Of a stretch of 64,000 bases of DNA, positions 13,064-24,600 are shown in pieces. The first letter of the stretch is position 1; each line of letters starts with the position of its first letter. A program made the position numbers and the translations under genes. A model generated the notes under the pieces. It had not been told where the DNA came from, did no database searches, and saw only the letters and a program-made list of their open reading frames with translations. The DNA is from Rhizophagus clarus (Eukaryota > Glomeromycota > Glomeromycetes > Glomerales > Glomeraceae), in assembly GCA_015698045.1 (NCBI GenBank), contig BLAL01000225.1, forward strand, positions 186,001 to 250,000, written 5' to 3'.

Positions 13064-13359
13064 ATGAAGTCTTTTTGGGTTTCTTATAAGTCTTTGCCAC
13101 CAAGAACACGTGTATATCTCGGTTTAGGTATAATTTCGTTTAACACAGGGTTAAGTTTTGCTTTCGTTTATTTAACTATACATGAACTTTAAAAATGTTA
13201 ATAGGAGGAATAGCCGTGGCTTTAACAGGCCATTACGTTAGCGACTGGTTAGAGAAAAAATTTCCTGTAGATTCTCAAGCAACTGAGAGAAATGCTTCGA
13301 ATAATTTATCGAGTCAAATTACCAATACTTCTCAAAATATCAACGTAAAAAATAAATAA
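13064..13359 (+). CDS. Small single-span membrane protein, 72 aa (unnamed)
   Basis: Two exons, 13064-13127 and 13205-13359, with GTATAA donor and TTAATAG acceptor. The N-terminal half has RTRVYLGLGGIAVALTGHYV, a charged lead-in and one hydrophobic span. It is followed by SDWLEKKFP and a polar Ser/Asn tail. The pattern (Pro-Arg lead, Gly-rich span, D.xEKKF) resembles short fungal, probably mitochondrial, membrane proteins of unknown role; that link is only from memory. A different donor (13150, GTTAAG) would break the frame, so the 13128 donor is preferred. No shared function with UTP4 is implied. Confidence 0.6.
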
Positions 13360-13484
13360 ATAAATAAATATATATACTGTGTATATTAACATTTCTATGA
13401 ATATTACTAACTTTAATGATTAACAGCAATTATTGTTCTTCAAAACTAATTTACGCGATTATAAATTAATATATTAGATATAAA

Positions 13485-14483
13485 CTATAAACTTTTTCTT
13501 GTAATACTTGTAATATTCGATGAGTTTGATGTAGATGTCGTTGGAATTACATCATCCTTTTTTTGCAATATGAAATTAAGCAAATTTTTAAGTAGCCCAG
13601 TTTTATTTCGTGACGGAATCGAGCCTATATTCGGATCTATTTAGGAATTTTATGTCATCAGATTTTATGACGGTAATAGGATATTACGGTAGATCAATAA
13701 GAAAGAAATTAAAATAATGAAACAACAAACCAAAAGACGGGAGCGCATTATCATTGGCGCTTAAAGAAATGAAATAGGAAAATGGAATTAACCAAACGCA
13801 AATTCCAAAGAACGCAGCAACATCCACGAATGCGAAGTATCGAGATGTAAAGTATTGAAACCATAAAAAGTGGTCGGCCAACACCAACACTTAAAAAAAA
13901 GAGAGTTAATAATAACATTTATTTTACAAACAAAAAAAAATCCATAAAAATTTACCACAGCTTGTGATAAAAGTCAAACTTGTCAAATTGATAAACGGAA
14001 ATGTCTCTAGGTTCATTGTATATGCACCATGGCACATTATAGAGAAAAGGATGCGCCAAAACGGAAAACTATCGAATAACCATAGAAGAACGTGAATTAC
14101 CACAACCATCTAATAATTATCATATTTATTAATAAATTAAAAATCCTTAAACAAAAAAAAAATTGAAAAAATTTATATCGAAATTGATATCTACCTACCA
14201 AAGTTATCTTCTTTATAATCTTTTTTGTCAAAACTGTATATTCTTCGACGAGTTCAGCTAGTTTATATAATGATGTTAATGATGTTACAAATAAAGAATA
14301 GATTTGTTTCATTCAGAAAACAAAGTACCTAAATAATATAGTCCACATGCTTTGGGAAACAAATTGATTAGTATGTGCTTTATAGAATCATAAAAAAAAG
14401 GTATTTTAATCACCTAAGCTCAACGTTAAAAATAAGAACGCGAGTATAGCTGCGGCATATGACAAAAGATGTAATAAAGTCAT
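13485..14483 (-). CDS. SVP26: SVP26/TEX261 COPII adaptor
   Basis: Six exons: 14414-14483, 14329-14349, 14199-14257, 13956-14109, 13731-13889, 13485-13624; 200 residues (human TEX261 is 196). Exon 2 is a 21-nt microexon that codes ACGLYYL and restores the family motif LYYLAELVEEYTV. Other matching stretches are NLETFPFINLTSLTFITSC and CVWLIPFSYFISLSANDNAL. Four to five membrane spans are seen. SVP26 is an ER-Golgi protein that helps load Golgi mannosyltransferases into COPII vesicles. It is divergent from the HDAC gene with 271 bp between starts. The C-terminal tail is Ser/Thr-rich. Confidence 0.92.
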
Positions 14484-14754
14484 TTTTTCATTTGAACCAA
14501 ATTTTTTTTTTTTTGTTTATAAAATTAGACATGTGGTACATGACTGAGTCACTGAGGCAAATTGTGGCTCTGATAATGATCTAATGATCTACCTGATTTA
14601 GGGATTTTCATACGCGTTAAACACTTCATTACACTTCCTAAAAAAGATAAAAACTAATTTAACAATAATAATTTCAATTTGTTCTTTTATATATTTTTTT
14701 GTTCCTTTTTTTTTTTTTTTTTTTGACTCCAGTGTAAAAAAAAAACCCGCTATT

Positions 14755-15937
14755 ATGACAAAAGTACCAATAGTTTACCACCCATGTTATAATATTGTAT
14801 TCTGGAATCTTGAAAAGGTCAGTAAAAATATCTTTTGATATCATTTGACTAAATATTAATTCTTTACAATTTGTGTAGATACATCCATTTGATACGCAAA
14901 AATTTAAAAGAATTTATCGAATTTTATTAGCATCGGGATTATTCGATGCTGATTCATTTTATGAGCCTTCACCTCCAACTCCTCTTGATATAGCTAATTT
15001 ACATTCGACGCAATATCTTGAATCATTAAATAGTAATGTTCAATTGCAGAAAATTTTGGAAGTTCCTTTTTTAGCCGTTTTACCTCAAGCCTTAATGAAG
15101 AAAAAAGTATTAGAACCGATGTTATTACAAACTGGCGGAAGTGTTCTTGCCGCAGAATTAGCTTTAGAATATGGTTGGGGAATTAATTTAGGTATTTAAT
15201 ATTATTAAGTTTATGTTTGATCATCGAATGTGATAATTTATTGTATTTACCTTCCTTAGGGGGAGGATTTCATCATGCGCATTATGATGGTGGCGGCGGC
15301 TTTTGTGTTTACGCAGATATTACTTTGATGGTTGAAAAAATATTGTCAAAATATCCTGACCAAGTTTCTCGTGTTATGATTGTGGATTTGGACGCTCATC
15401 AGGTATTAATGATGCTCGTTCATTCATTCATTTTTTTTTATTCCTTCGCTTATTGCAAATTTCTTATAGGGAAATGGATATGAACGCGATTTGGCGCATA
15501 ATAATAAAATCCACATAGTAGATGCATTTAATGTTCATATATATCCGCAGGACAATGATGCATTCTCTTCAATTACTACACCAATTCCATTAACATCACC
15601 AGAATTAAAACGAGACGATAAATATCTTCCTCTCATTCAGTCAAATCTATTTCAATCATTTCATAAATTTCATCCTCAATTTATTATATATAATGCGGGA
15701 ACAGATTGTTTAGAAGGCGATCCTCTTGGAGCAATGAATTTATCACCTGAAGCAATATTGAAAAGAGATGAAATTGTATTCCGAATGGCTTTTGATCATG
15801 GAGTTCCTATAGTAATGTTATTGGGTGGAGGATATCAAAAGAAAAATGCGGAAATTATTTCTGCAAGTATTTTAAATTTAATTAGTAAATTTAATCTTTT
15901 GGAAGGACGTAAAAAATCTGTTATAACTTCGCATTAG
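14755..15937 (+). CDS. Class IV (HDAC11-type) histone deacetylase
   Basis: Four exons: 14755-14817, 14879-15191, 15260-15402, 15470-15937; 328 residues. The start PIVYHPCYNIVFWNLEKIHP follows HDAC11 (PIVYSPRYNI...LEKLHPFD). Catalytic features: GGGFHHAHYDGGGGFC (His pair at about 129-130), metal ligands in DLDAHQGNG (about 168-176), and YNAGTDCLEGD (Asp at about 252). LGGGYQKKNA near the end carries the family Gly-Gly-Tyr. These zinc enzymes remove acyl groups from lysine; HDAC11 prefers long fatty acyl groups in animals. All visible catalytic residues are present, so it should be active. Confidence 0.94.
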
Positions 15938-16626
15938 AATATATACAATAATTATCATTTATCATCATTATATTACTAGTCATATTTTTTTTTACTTTGT
16001 ACAAATGCTTTTTCTGTATTATATATATATATAGCGGGTAAAGGGTATTGACCTGGGTCTAAGGTATGCTTTTTGATAGATATCACAGATATCACTGTGA
16101 AACTTAAATTTGAATCTTTCTTAATAGATTTATAAAGCTTAACACATCATTTTACCATTTTTATATATTATATATTTTGACAAATTTTGTATTAATTATT
16201 ATATTTTAACAATTTTTTTTTACTTATTTGCGCTTGAAAACATTTATTTTAAATAAACATATAAAAATATAAAAAATACAGTACTATCCATACTCTGATT
16301 CAGCACAGTGCCCTTTTTTTCACAAGAAATTCGCATTGATCGTAATTACAACTAAAGCTCACTTTTTTTTGATGTACTATCTATATGTAGTGCATATCTA
16401 AGTTTCACATCGTTGTCCATACCTCAGATCATACTTTTTGGAGAAGATATTCCATTATCTAAGGAACGTTTTTGTTTTTGTTTCCTCATTTAGACATGAT
16501 TGTCACAAAAGCATTTTGACTATCTACTGTAGTTAAATCATTATCTACACTATATAATAACACTTTTTTTTTTTGTTTGAAAACTAGTCTTTTTTTTTTT
16601 TGAATAATTCTGAAATTTTAAAAATA
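15938..16626. other. Intergenic region, possible degenerate inverted-repeat element
   Basis: AT-rich, no coding exon seen. GTGAAACTTAAATTTG near 16096 and, in reverse orientation, GTGAAACTTAGATATG near 16400 flank the middle, each with a nearby ggtatg. This may be a worn MITE of about 0.4 kb. The T-runs at 16564-16600 sit just before the Lnt-like gene. Confidence 0.3.
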
Positions 16627-18482
16627 ATGCTATACCAACTAATAAAACGAACGTTTAAACAGCTCGTGTATATGTTCCCAGCTCATGGAACTGTATTTGT
16701 ATTAACATGGTTTGGAGTTGGACCAACTCCAATTCCTATATTATCATTTTTTAATTTACCATTAATTTACATTTTGGTTCGTAAAAGTCCAACTTTAATA
16801 AATCTACCGCTACTTTTGGCACTCATCTCAGGAGCTGCTTTAGCTCATAATGAGCCAACAACTTCCCCAATGGAAAGCTATTTTGAGAATTTTACAATTC
16901 TCTCAATTATAGGTGCGTCAATAGCGTTTGTTACGCTAGTACCAATGGTATTAACGAAGTACCTTACAATAAAACTTAACGATAGGTTTGGGAATTTCAC
17001 ACATAATGTGAATTCAAGATTAATGTTTCCAGTAATTTGGACAGTGACATGGTCATTATTTAGACGATACTCTCCTTTAGGATCCTGGGGAGATTGGTCA
17101 TATACAATTGATAATTCGGGATATACAGGAGATCCGATCGTACAAATAGCTTCAATTGGAGGACTTAGTGCAATTAATCTTTTTTTGGCGCTGTGGATGC
17201 AAGTTATATCCGATTTCCTGATATTGAGACATAGGATTAACAAAACGTCTCATAATATTATATTGGACGAAGAAACCCCCTTAATTAGCCATCCAACCTC
17301 TACTAACAATGATAATTTAAATGTATATAAAGAAGACTTAAAAACTAACTATTATTTGCGTATGGGGATGTTGTTTGGTATTCTAAGTTGTTTTGTTATT
17401 GGAAGTTACAGGCTAAGCAATATAGAAAGTAGTTTTAATTCTACGCAAACTGAAGAAGTTGGATGTGTATTACCAAGTTATGGTACCACGATCGATGAAA
17501 TGTTTAAAAAAACAGTGACGTTAGTATCAAATTTTCAATCAAAAATTGTGCTGTGGAGCGAATCAGCGGTTACATTAGAAACCGATTCAGAATATAAAAA
17601 ATTAATAGAAACAGCTTATGATCACACAAACAAATATCGCTTTTATTTGGGATTAGCATATATAGTCCATAATGGTACTAAGAAAAAGAATATGTTGACA
17701 TTCATTGGGAATAATCGAACATTATTCGAATATGAGAAGACACATCCTGTTCCTTTGGTGGAATCATATTCCATTGAAAGTGGTCCAGGATATTTAAGTA
17801 CTGTAAAAATTGAATCACTTAAAAGAGAAAAAGGGCAATCAGAAGGTTTAAATTTAAATGTTAGCGGAGCCATATGTTTGGATATGGATTTCCCGGAGCT
17901 ACTCGGCCAAGCGGCAAGCGCAAATTTGATTTTGTCACCAGCACAAACTTGGTCTGCACATGTTGGATTGCAACATTTAAAAATGTCATCTGTAAGAGCA
18001 GTTGAAAATGGATATTGGATTTTAAGATGTGATGGAGGTGGAGCTTCAGGGCTTATCGGTAATAAATACTTGCATTACTATAATAATTTGTTCATAAATT
18101 ACGTAATTAAAATTAAATTAATTTAATTTAATTTATTTTCTTTTGACTTTTTATAGATCCTTACGGTCGTATCCGACATGTACAGATTGCTTCGAATAAC
18201 CATGTCAATCTATATTCTTGGGAGGTGCCTTTTAGCGAAGAAAAAATTAAAACTTATTATGCTAGTTATGGTGAGGCAACAGTATGGGGAGCATTTGGTT
18301 TGTTGGTGTTTTGTGAACTAGCATGGTATTTTTCTTGGAAGTATGCCGAGAAAGATATGAATCATGTAACGAGTAAAACTAAACTACTTATTGAAGACGG
18401 ACAAAGATATCTGGAAAAGAAATATGACGAGATTTTTGACGTAGAGGAACTACCTCCGAGTATACAACAAAGTCTCATATAA
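16627..18482 (+). CDS. Lnt-like membrane acyltransferase/carbon-nitrogen hydrolase
   Basis: Two exons, 16627-18058 and 18157-18482; 585 residues. ATG 16627 is the first in-frame ATG. The N-terminal half has about six hydrophobic spans, as in apolipoprotein N-acyltransferase. The C-terminal half is a nitrilase-fold domain with the Glu-Lys-Cys triad visible: Glu in LWSESAV, Lys in YEKTHPVPLVE, Cys in GAICLDMDFPE. A last span (WGAFGLLVFCELAWYF) and a charged tail follow. Bacterial Lnt N-acylates lipoproteins; fungal members have this fold but their substrate is not settled. A membrane-bound acyl transfer role is inferred. Confidence 0.8.
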
Positions 18483-18747
18483 TTTATATGTAGTGTATAA
18501 ATGTATAAACGTATAAATTTATATTATTGACCCGATTACCAGAATACTTTAACTGTAGTGATTAGCAAATTTGATCATTCTCTATTTTTAGCCGGTTTAT
18601 TTTATCTTATTTGTTTATTTAATAACATATCGTTGTATCGTTGTAACATAACAATAAAAATCTAAAATAAAATAATTAAAATTTTTTGTTCAGTCGATTC
18701 TGTCAATAAAAAATATTCGTTAAATGCAAAATTAGCTATAATTGTTA

Positions 18748-18997
18748 CCAATTTTGGGGGTCGTCTAAAGCGGGGATAAGTCGCCCGATTTATACAGATT
18801 TTTGGCCCGCATTACGGCATTAAGAAATTGCGAATGTGACAAATAGTGGTGTGACAACTGTGACATATAGGATTTTATTAACCGAAAAATTGCCAGAATA
18901 CTTAATAAAAATGAAAGAGTAGAGGGGTGTGACACGGGTGACAAATATTTTACTATGATCACGTGATTTTCCCGCTTTAGACATCCCCCAATTTTGG
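18748..18997. mobile_element. 250-bp MITE with ~28-bp terminal inverted repeats
   Basis: The left end ccaattttgggggtcgtcta (18748 onward) and the reversed right end (18970-18997) match at about 23 of 28 positions; both include gtctaaagcggg. Inside, GTGTGACA-type motifs occur twice. No protein is encoded. The right arm carries CACGTGAT at 18960, 116 bp before the Spartan start. No clear target duplication was found. Confidence 0.6.
18960..18967. promoter_or_regulatory. CACGTGAT box inside the MITE
   Basis: Full palindrome ATCACGTGAT at 18958-18967, within the right arm region of the MITE and upstream of the Spartan start (19076). It may have been supplied to the promoter by the insertion. Confidence 0.4.
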
Positions 18998-19075
18998 CAA
19001 TTACTTTTTACTAAAAAGGAAGCTTATCTGTTCTATCACAAAACACGAATCTTTTTCAAGGTAATATTATTACAT

Positions 19076-20518
19076 ATGGATAAAGATGAAATTATTGCTA
19101 AAAAACTACAGGAGGAAGAGGAGAAAGAATTCGGACTTTTAAAATTAAAAAGATTTCAAGAAGAGTCTGATTCGTTAGAATTGGCACTTAAATTACAAGC
19201 CGAGGATTATTTACAAACCAAAGAAAATAATAATGAAGGCGAGATATTACTTTCCTTTATTGATAATATTCATCAGAGATTATGTTAATTATCGTATATT
19301 TAATAGATTTTGATCCTTCCGATCCTAATCCTGACCTTCATAGACTTTTTCTTGCATTTAATCAACAATATTTTTGGGGGCAATTAAGTAGCGTAGAAGT
19401 TCGTTGGTCAAAGAAAATGACATTAGTACGAATCAATTTTAACAAATTCCTATGAGTGACGCGTCACGCGTAAAATTTGTAAATGATTAATTATTTTCGT
19501 AATTGAAAAGTGTGCAGGTTTATGCGTGTATCAAAGTGGTGGTTATATTTGTATAAGAATGAGCGAACCATTATTGAAATTTCGTCCGCAATCGGACATG
19601 ATTGATACATTATTGCATGAAATGATTCATGCTTATCTTTTTGTTACGCATAATATTCAAGATCGTTGTAGGTACATTTATAATTATCATATTAACTGTA
19701 ATAAACTATATTCTTAAAAACCTTTTTTTTTATAAGCTGGGCATGGTCCAGAATTTCATAAGCATATGCATCGCATCAACGCCGCAGCTGGAACGAATAT
19801 CACAGTTTATCACGATTTTCATGACGAAGTCGATTATTACAAGACACACATGTGGAAATGTAACGTGAGTTTCTTATTATTGAATAACCTAGTCTCGAAT
19901 ACTTGTAAATTTAGTTTGATATTAATTTTAGGGACCATGTCAACATAACCCACCATATTATGGAATTGTTAAACGTTCAATGAATAGGTAATTGTCCCAG
20001 TTAAAAAAGAATTTATCAAATCATCTTCAACATTTATTAATACTATCATACTTGAAAGGAAACCGCAAAAGGCAGATCCTTGGTTTGAGACTCATCAGGA
20101 AACTTGTGGTGGTACATTTATTAAAATATCCGAACCTCCTAAAAAGGAAGAACATCCGGAAAAGAAAGAACGCAAAGGCAAAAAAAGCAAACGTAAAATA
20201 GAAAATGAAATAAGCAAGGATAATGTGACATTAGATAAATGGAACGATGAAAGACGAAATGAAAAAGATCCCAACAAAAAAGCGCGTAATATTCTCGATT
20301 ATTTTGAATCATCAGTAGTGAAACAAGGAAGTGATATTAACACACCAATTCAAATTTTTGATGATGAGACTGTAAAGTCTTGTGGAAACATAACATTAAA
20401 CGATAAAGCCCTTTCGTTCGAAATATCATCTACAGTGCAATGTCCAATTTGCGGGGATAACTCAATTAAAGCAGATGAAATCAATGAACACATTGATTTA
20501 TGTATTCAGATAGAATAA
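19076..20518 (+). CDS. SPRTN: Spartan (SPRTN/Wss1-like) DNA-protein crosslink protease
   Basis: Six exons: 19076-19283, 19307-19425, 19511-19667, 19737-19864, 19932-19987, 20059-20518; about 375 residues. SprT domain: DPNPDLHRLFLAFNQQYFWG, active site LLHEMIHAYLFV (HExxH), third His in GHGPEFHKHMHRIN, then HMWKCNGPCQHNPPYYG and ETCGGTFIKI. The C-terminus has a UBZ4-type finger, CPICGDNSI...H...C, for binding ubiquitin. The N-terminus has the LALKLQAE helix seen in SPRTN. The protease cuts proteins crosslinked to DNA during replication. The first intron would be only 23 nt (19284-19306); no other donor keeps the frame. The stop is 16 bp from that of COA1. Confidence 0.94.
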
Positions 20519-20534
20519 AAATCATAATTGCTTG

Positions 20535-21201
20535 TTACTTTAAGCTATTCAATAATGATTCATCCAAATTCAATGGAACAATTATTCCATCTTCAGTAGT
20601 TAAAGTAAATTCTGTAATTTTCCACTCCCGATCATGTAAATCTCGGATAGAACGAAAATGAACAGTCCCTTTTCCTATTATAGTAGGATGTTTAATTAAT
20701 TCGTAATAATACAATAAATGAATATACATTTTGTTTTATATTACCTTTATCACCTTTAACGGTGTATTGAAAATCTACTTTGCCTTTTAAATGATTAATG
20801 CTTCCTTTAATCCAAGGAAAACTAGAAGTGAAATTAATATTTCTCCCCAATAATTCTAAAGCTTTAGGATGATATTTTAAATTAAACAGACTTCCTTGTA
20901 CAGTGCTACTATTCAAGCGTTGATAATTAAATGAAGCAATTATAGCTCCAACCCAAAAACTGACACCAATTATTCCAAAAATGACATATTGAGCAGTATT
21001 GTTTTTAATTTCTGGTAAAGACCTCGGTAGTGGCTGAGACTTTTTTGTAGCTGTATTTGTCGCTGTAGTGGAATAAAAAACCTTTAAATGTGTTGAATTT
21101 ATTATCGAATTTTGTCTTTTTAAATTATTTGTCGGAAAAACCGAATGTTTTGAAATTGACCTAACTAATTTTTGTGAATTGATTAATAACGAACGAACCA
21201 T
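20535..21201 (-). CDS. COA1: COA1 cytochrome c oxidase assembly factor
   Basis: Two exons, 20745-21201 and 20535-20674; 198 residues. N-terminal 60 residues are Ser/Thr/Arg-rich, like a mitochondrial presequence. One membrane span (YVIFGIIGVSFWVGAIIASF) follows, then the TIM21/COA1-like domain: HPKALELLGRNINF, PWIKGSINHLKGKVDFQYTV, KGTVHFRSIRD. In yeast, Coa1 and Shy1 handle newly made Cox1 in the inner membrane. It is convergent with Spartan; 16 bp separate the stop codons. Start 21201 is the only ATG before the presequence. Confidence 0.88.
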
Positions 21202-21659
21202 TTTTTTTTTTTTTTTTTTTTCGAGATAAAAAAATTCGCAATCATTAGATAATTTCGGGCGAAATTATATTGTTGCACCAAATTTGGCTAAAAATTAACC
21301 ATACCAATCATACCAATCTAAAAAATTTTTTTTCATATTTGTTACCTAATTCGGAAGGATCAAAATCTTTTTGCGCGACCCTCTGCTGATCTTATTGTAT
21401 TTGCCTCAGCGAATCAGATCCCGAAACAGAGTTCATTTATATTAATTGGTAACCGACGGATTTCAAATTCTATGTTAAATATTCCCGTTAGCAGTTCGTA
21501 TTTTAAATTCGTGATCGAAAGTCGGGTCGACTTTTGTATAGACACGAACTTTAGCAAACTACTCTGAATCTCATTTTATCTCTTCGTAAAGCATTTCCTG
21601 CGTCTTTAAAATACTTGAAATTCTTCACGATTAGGATTATATCCCGTTTAAGAACAATA
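21202..21659. other. Divergent promoter region, COA1 / repeat-rich gene
   Basis: T-run at the COA1 start followed by about 400 bp with somewhat higher GC (21360-21560). No exon or known motif is seen. It serves two divergent genes. Confidence 0.5.
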
Positions 21660-24600
21660 ATGGTAAAGAGACAACACCAGAGAACTAGTTCATGTAAGTG
21701 AATATTTCAAGCTTTACTATAATGGAGGCTATTATCACTTTGTTCAATTTTTTCGATGACGTAATTTAAAGTATGTTGCGCGTCAATAGCATCGACATCT
21801 GCGCAAATACGGAAACCTGCAGTTACTACACGTTCAAGAAGGAACCAAAATGCCGAGTTTGAACAGCAAAAATTATTCGCGTTTGATACGAAGCGAAAGC
21901 GAAGATCAAACATTGAGACTGATACGCTCGAGAGGGACGATGAAATTGATAGACGATTATCACCCTCTTACTCAAATTCTAATATAGTGGATTCTATAAA
22001 GTTAGAAAATAACGAATCGGTTTCGAGTCCATCTAAACGAGCAAAACTTTCGACAATGGGTGAATACAACAATAATCAATTCGACATTGATAATGATGTT
22101 CAATCCAATGTTGAAATTATGGGGGTTAAATTGGAGAACATTTCAACTCAAAATGGTGTTCGACGAAATAGTATTCTGCGAAATGGAATTGAAAGCAAGG
22201 ACATAGTCCAACCTGGTATTAATAATGGCATTGATAATATTGATGAAATCATAGATAAAAACAATGAACAAGACGACTGTAAGATCACCGAGGACATCAT
22301 TTGTAATAACATCGAAATGATTATTGACAATTTTAAAGACGCTATAGAAATTAGAGGAACGCAAGCGGCCATCGGAAATTTTGTAGTAGAGTACAATGAT
22401 TATCAGAAATTTTTGGCACTGATGAATAAATTAGTAGATATATTCGAAATGTAAGTTATTTATTCAATTCAAAAAAAAAGGAATGATTTTATAAATTAAA
22501 CCTTTTTCATAGGTATGATTCCGATAGAATTCTGCAAAGTGCGAAAAAAATAGGGTGTAAGAGAAATAATGGACAAATTTTAAATCCAAACCTATTTCGA
22601 ACTAAAATTTCTAAGCGTGCATACAAATGTTTGAATGAATTTCAGGTAGAAAATTTTTATTCTTATATAATTCTTGTATGATATGTGCATTACTAAAAAC
22701 CTTCTTGATAGGACGATTTTACTTGTACATGCTATGATGCCATAGACGCCAATCCCGAAAAATATAATGCTGGTATGAATTTTCTTAAATTTGGCGATCG
22801 ATTGTTTGAACAAGCCTACAGGGAATTGCCAAGTGGTATAAGACAACTTTGTGATCATAACGACAATTTTGACGCAACAAAAGGCACATGTTTGTAACGC
22901 TATTATTTACCTTTTATAATGTCTTCAAATTCATAATAACTTATGTAATTTTGTAAAAAAAAAAAAAAAAAAAATCAGCTACAAAAAGATACCGAAAAGT
23001 TGCACTTATTCAGCCAACTTTAGATGGCCATGTATTCTCAAGTGGTGCAATTAGAAAGCCACAAGGAAATAATTCTTTTCGATTAGGTAATTATTGTTAT
23101 TTGGAACTATATTCACAAATTCATCTATTTTTGAAATAACACTTGATTGGATTTCACGCAAATAATACCATGTAAACTATATTATCGTGCTATATTGTTC
23201 CAATATTAGAACATATGCACATATTAAACTTGACCATACAGATACATATTTAAACTTTTATCATTAATATTTAACATTTGCTTGAATTTTTTCTAAGTCG
23301 GTGATCTTCAAGAAATTGCCGTAGTACCTTCGCAATCTATGAATGAAGAAGAGATCCCGACACTAGGTTCAATCCTTCCAAAAAATATGAACCACGAATT
23401 TGAATTGCCTATGCCTGGTCAACACAAGGTCCCAGGAGGTTAGTATTTGATCAATATCTCAATCGGACAATTAATTATTTTCTAAGAAAATTTATTATTT
23501 AATATCCAGTTAAATTCCATAAGTATAAGGCATATGCATCATTCGCGCCAATTTATGATTCGAGCACCGCAATGTTATCTTATGAAGATACGATTTTGAC
23601 GTGTACTCATAAAGAACATTTACGTACCACAAAAAATATTGATGAATTAGATAATTCAGATGACTCAGATTTAAGTGAGGAAGAAGAATCATTCGATGAG
23701 AGTATGGTGGTTTCTGAGCCTGAGGAAACTAGCCAACCAGAAAATTTTGAAATTGCTTCAAGCAAACAAGACAATTCAGATGAAGAAACGAGCCAAATGG
23801 AAGGTCTTGAAATTACCTTACCAGAACCAAACAAACAAGACAATTCAGATGAAGAAATGAGTCACATGGAAGATCTTGAAATTACTTTACCAGAACCAAA
23901 CAAACAAAACAATTCAAATGAAGAAATGAATAACATGGAAGGTCTTGAAATTACTTTACCAGAATCAAACAAACAAAACAATTCAAATGAAGAAATGAGT
24001 CACATAGAAGGTCATGAAATTACCTTACCAAACAAACAAAACAATTCAAATGAAGAAATAAGTCAAATTGGAAGTCTTGAAACCATCTTCCCTAACAAAC
24101 AAAACAATTCAAGCGAAGAAATGAGTCAAATGGAAAATCTTGAAACTACCTTGCCGACCGGACAAACCAATTCAAGCGAAGAAATGAGTCAAGTGGAAAA
24201 TCTTGGAACTACTATACCGAACAAACAAGACAATTCAAGTGAAGAAATGAATCAAATGGAAAATCTTGAAACTACTTTACCAAACAAACAAAGCAATTCA
24301 AATGAAGAAACAAGACAAATAGAAAGTCTTGAAATTGTCTTACCAAACAATCAAAACAATTCAGATGAAGAAGTTAGTAAAATGGATAGTTTTAGAATTA
24401 CTTCAAACAATATAAACATTTCAGGCGAAAAAATTGGTCAGATGGAAAGTTTTGAAATTGTTTCAAACAAACAAAACGATTCAGTAGATGATATCTTTAT
24501 AGTAAACAACACCACGGAAAATGAAAAATTATTTGAAGACATTAATGTGGAGTTATTGTATAAGTGTATAAATAATGGAAAAACTAGTATTGATAAGATT

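Noticed and set aside
18765-18962. 65-codon minus ORF
   Set aside because: Lies inside the MITE and has no codon or family support.
23607-23860. Overlapping ORFs on both strands of the acidic repeat
   Set aside because: Shadows of the minisatellite in the repeat-rich gene.
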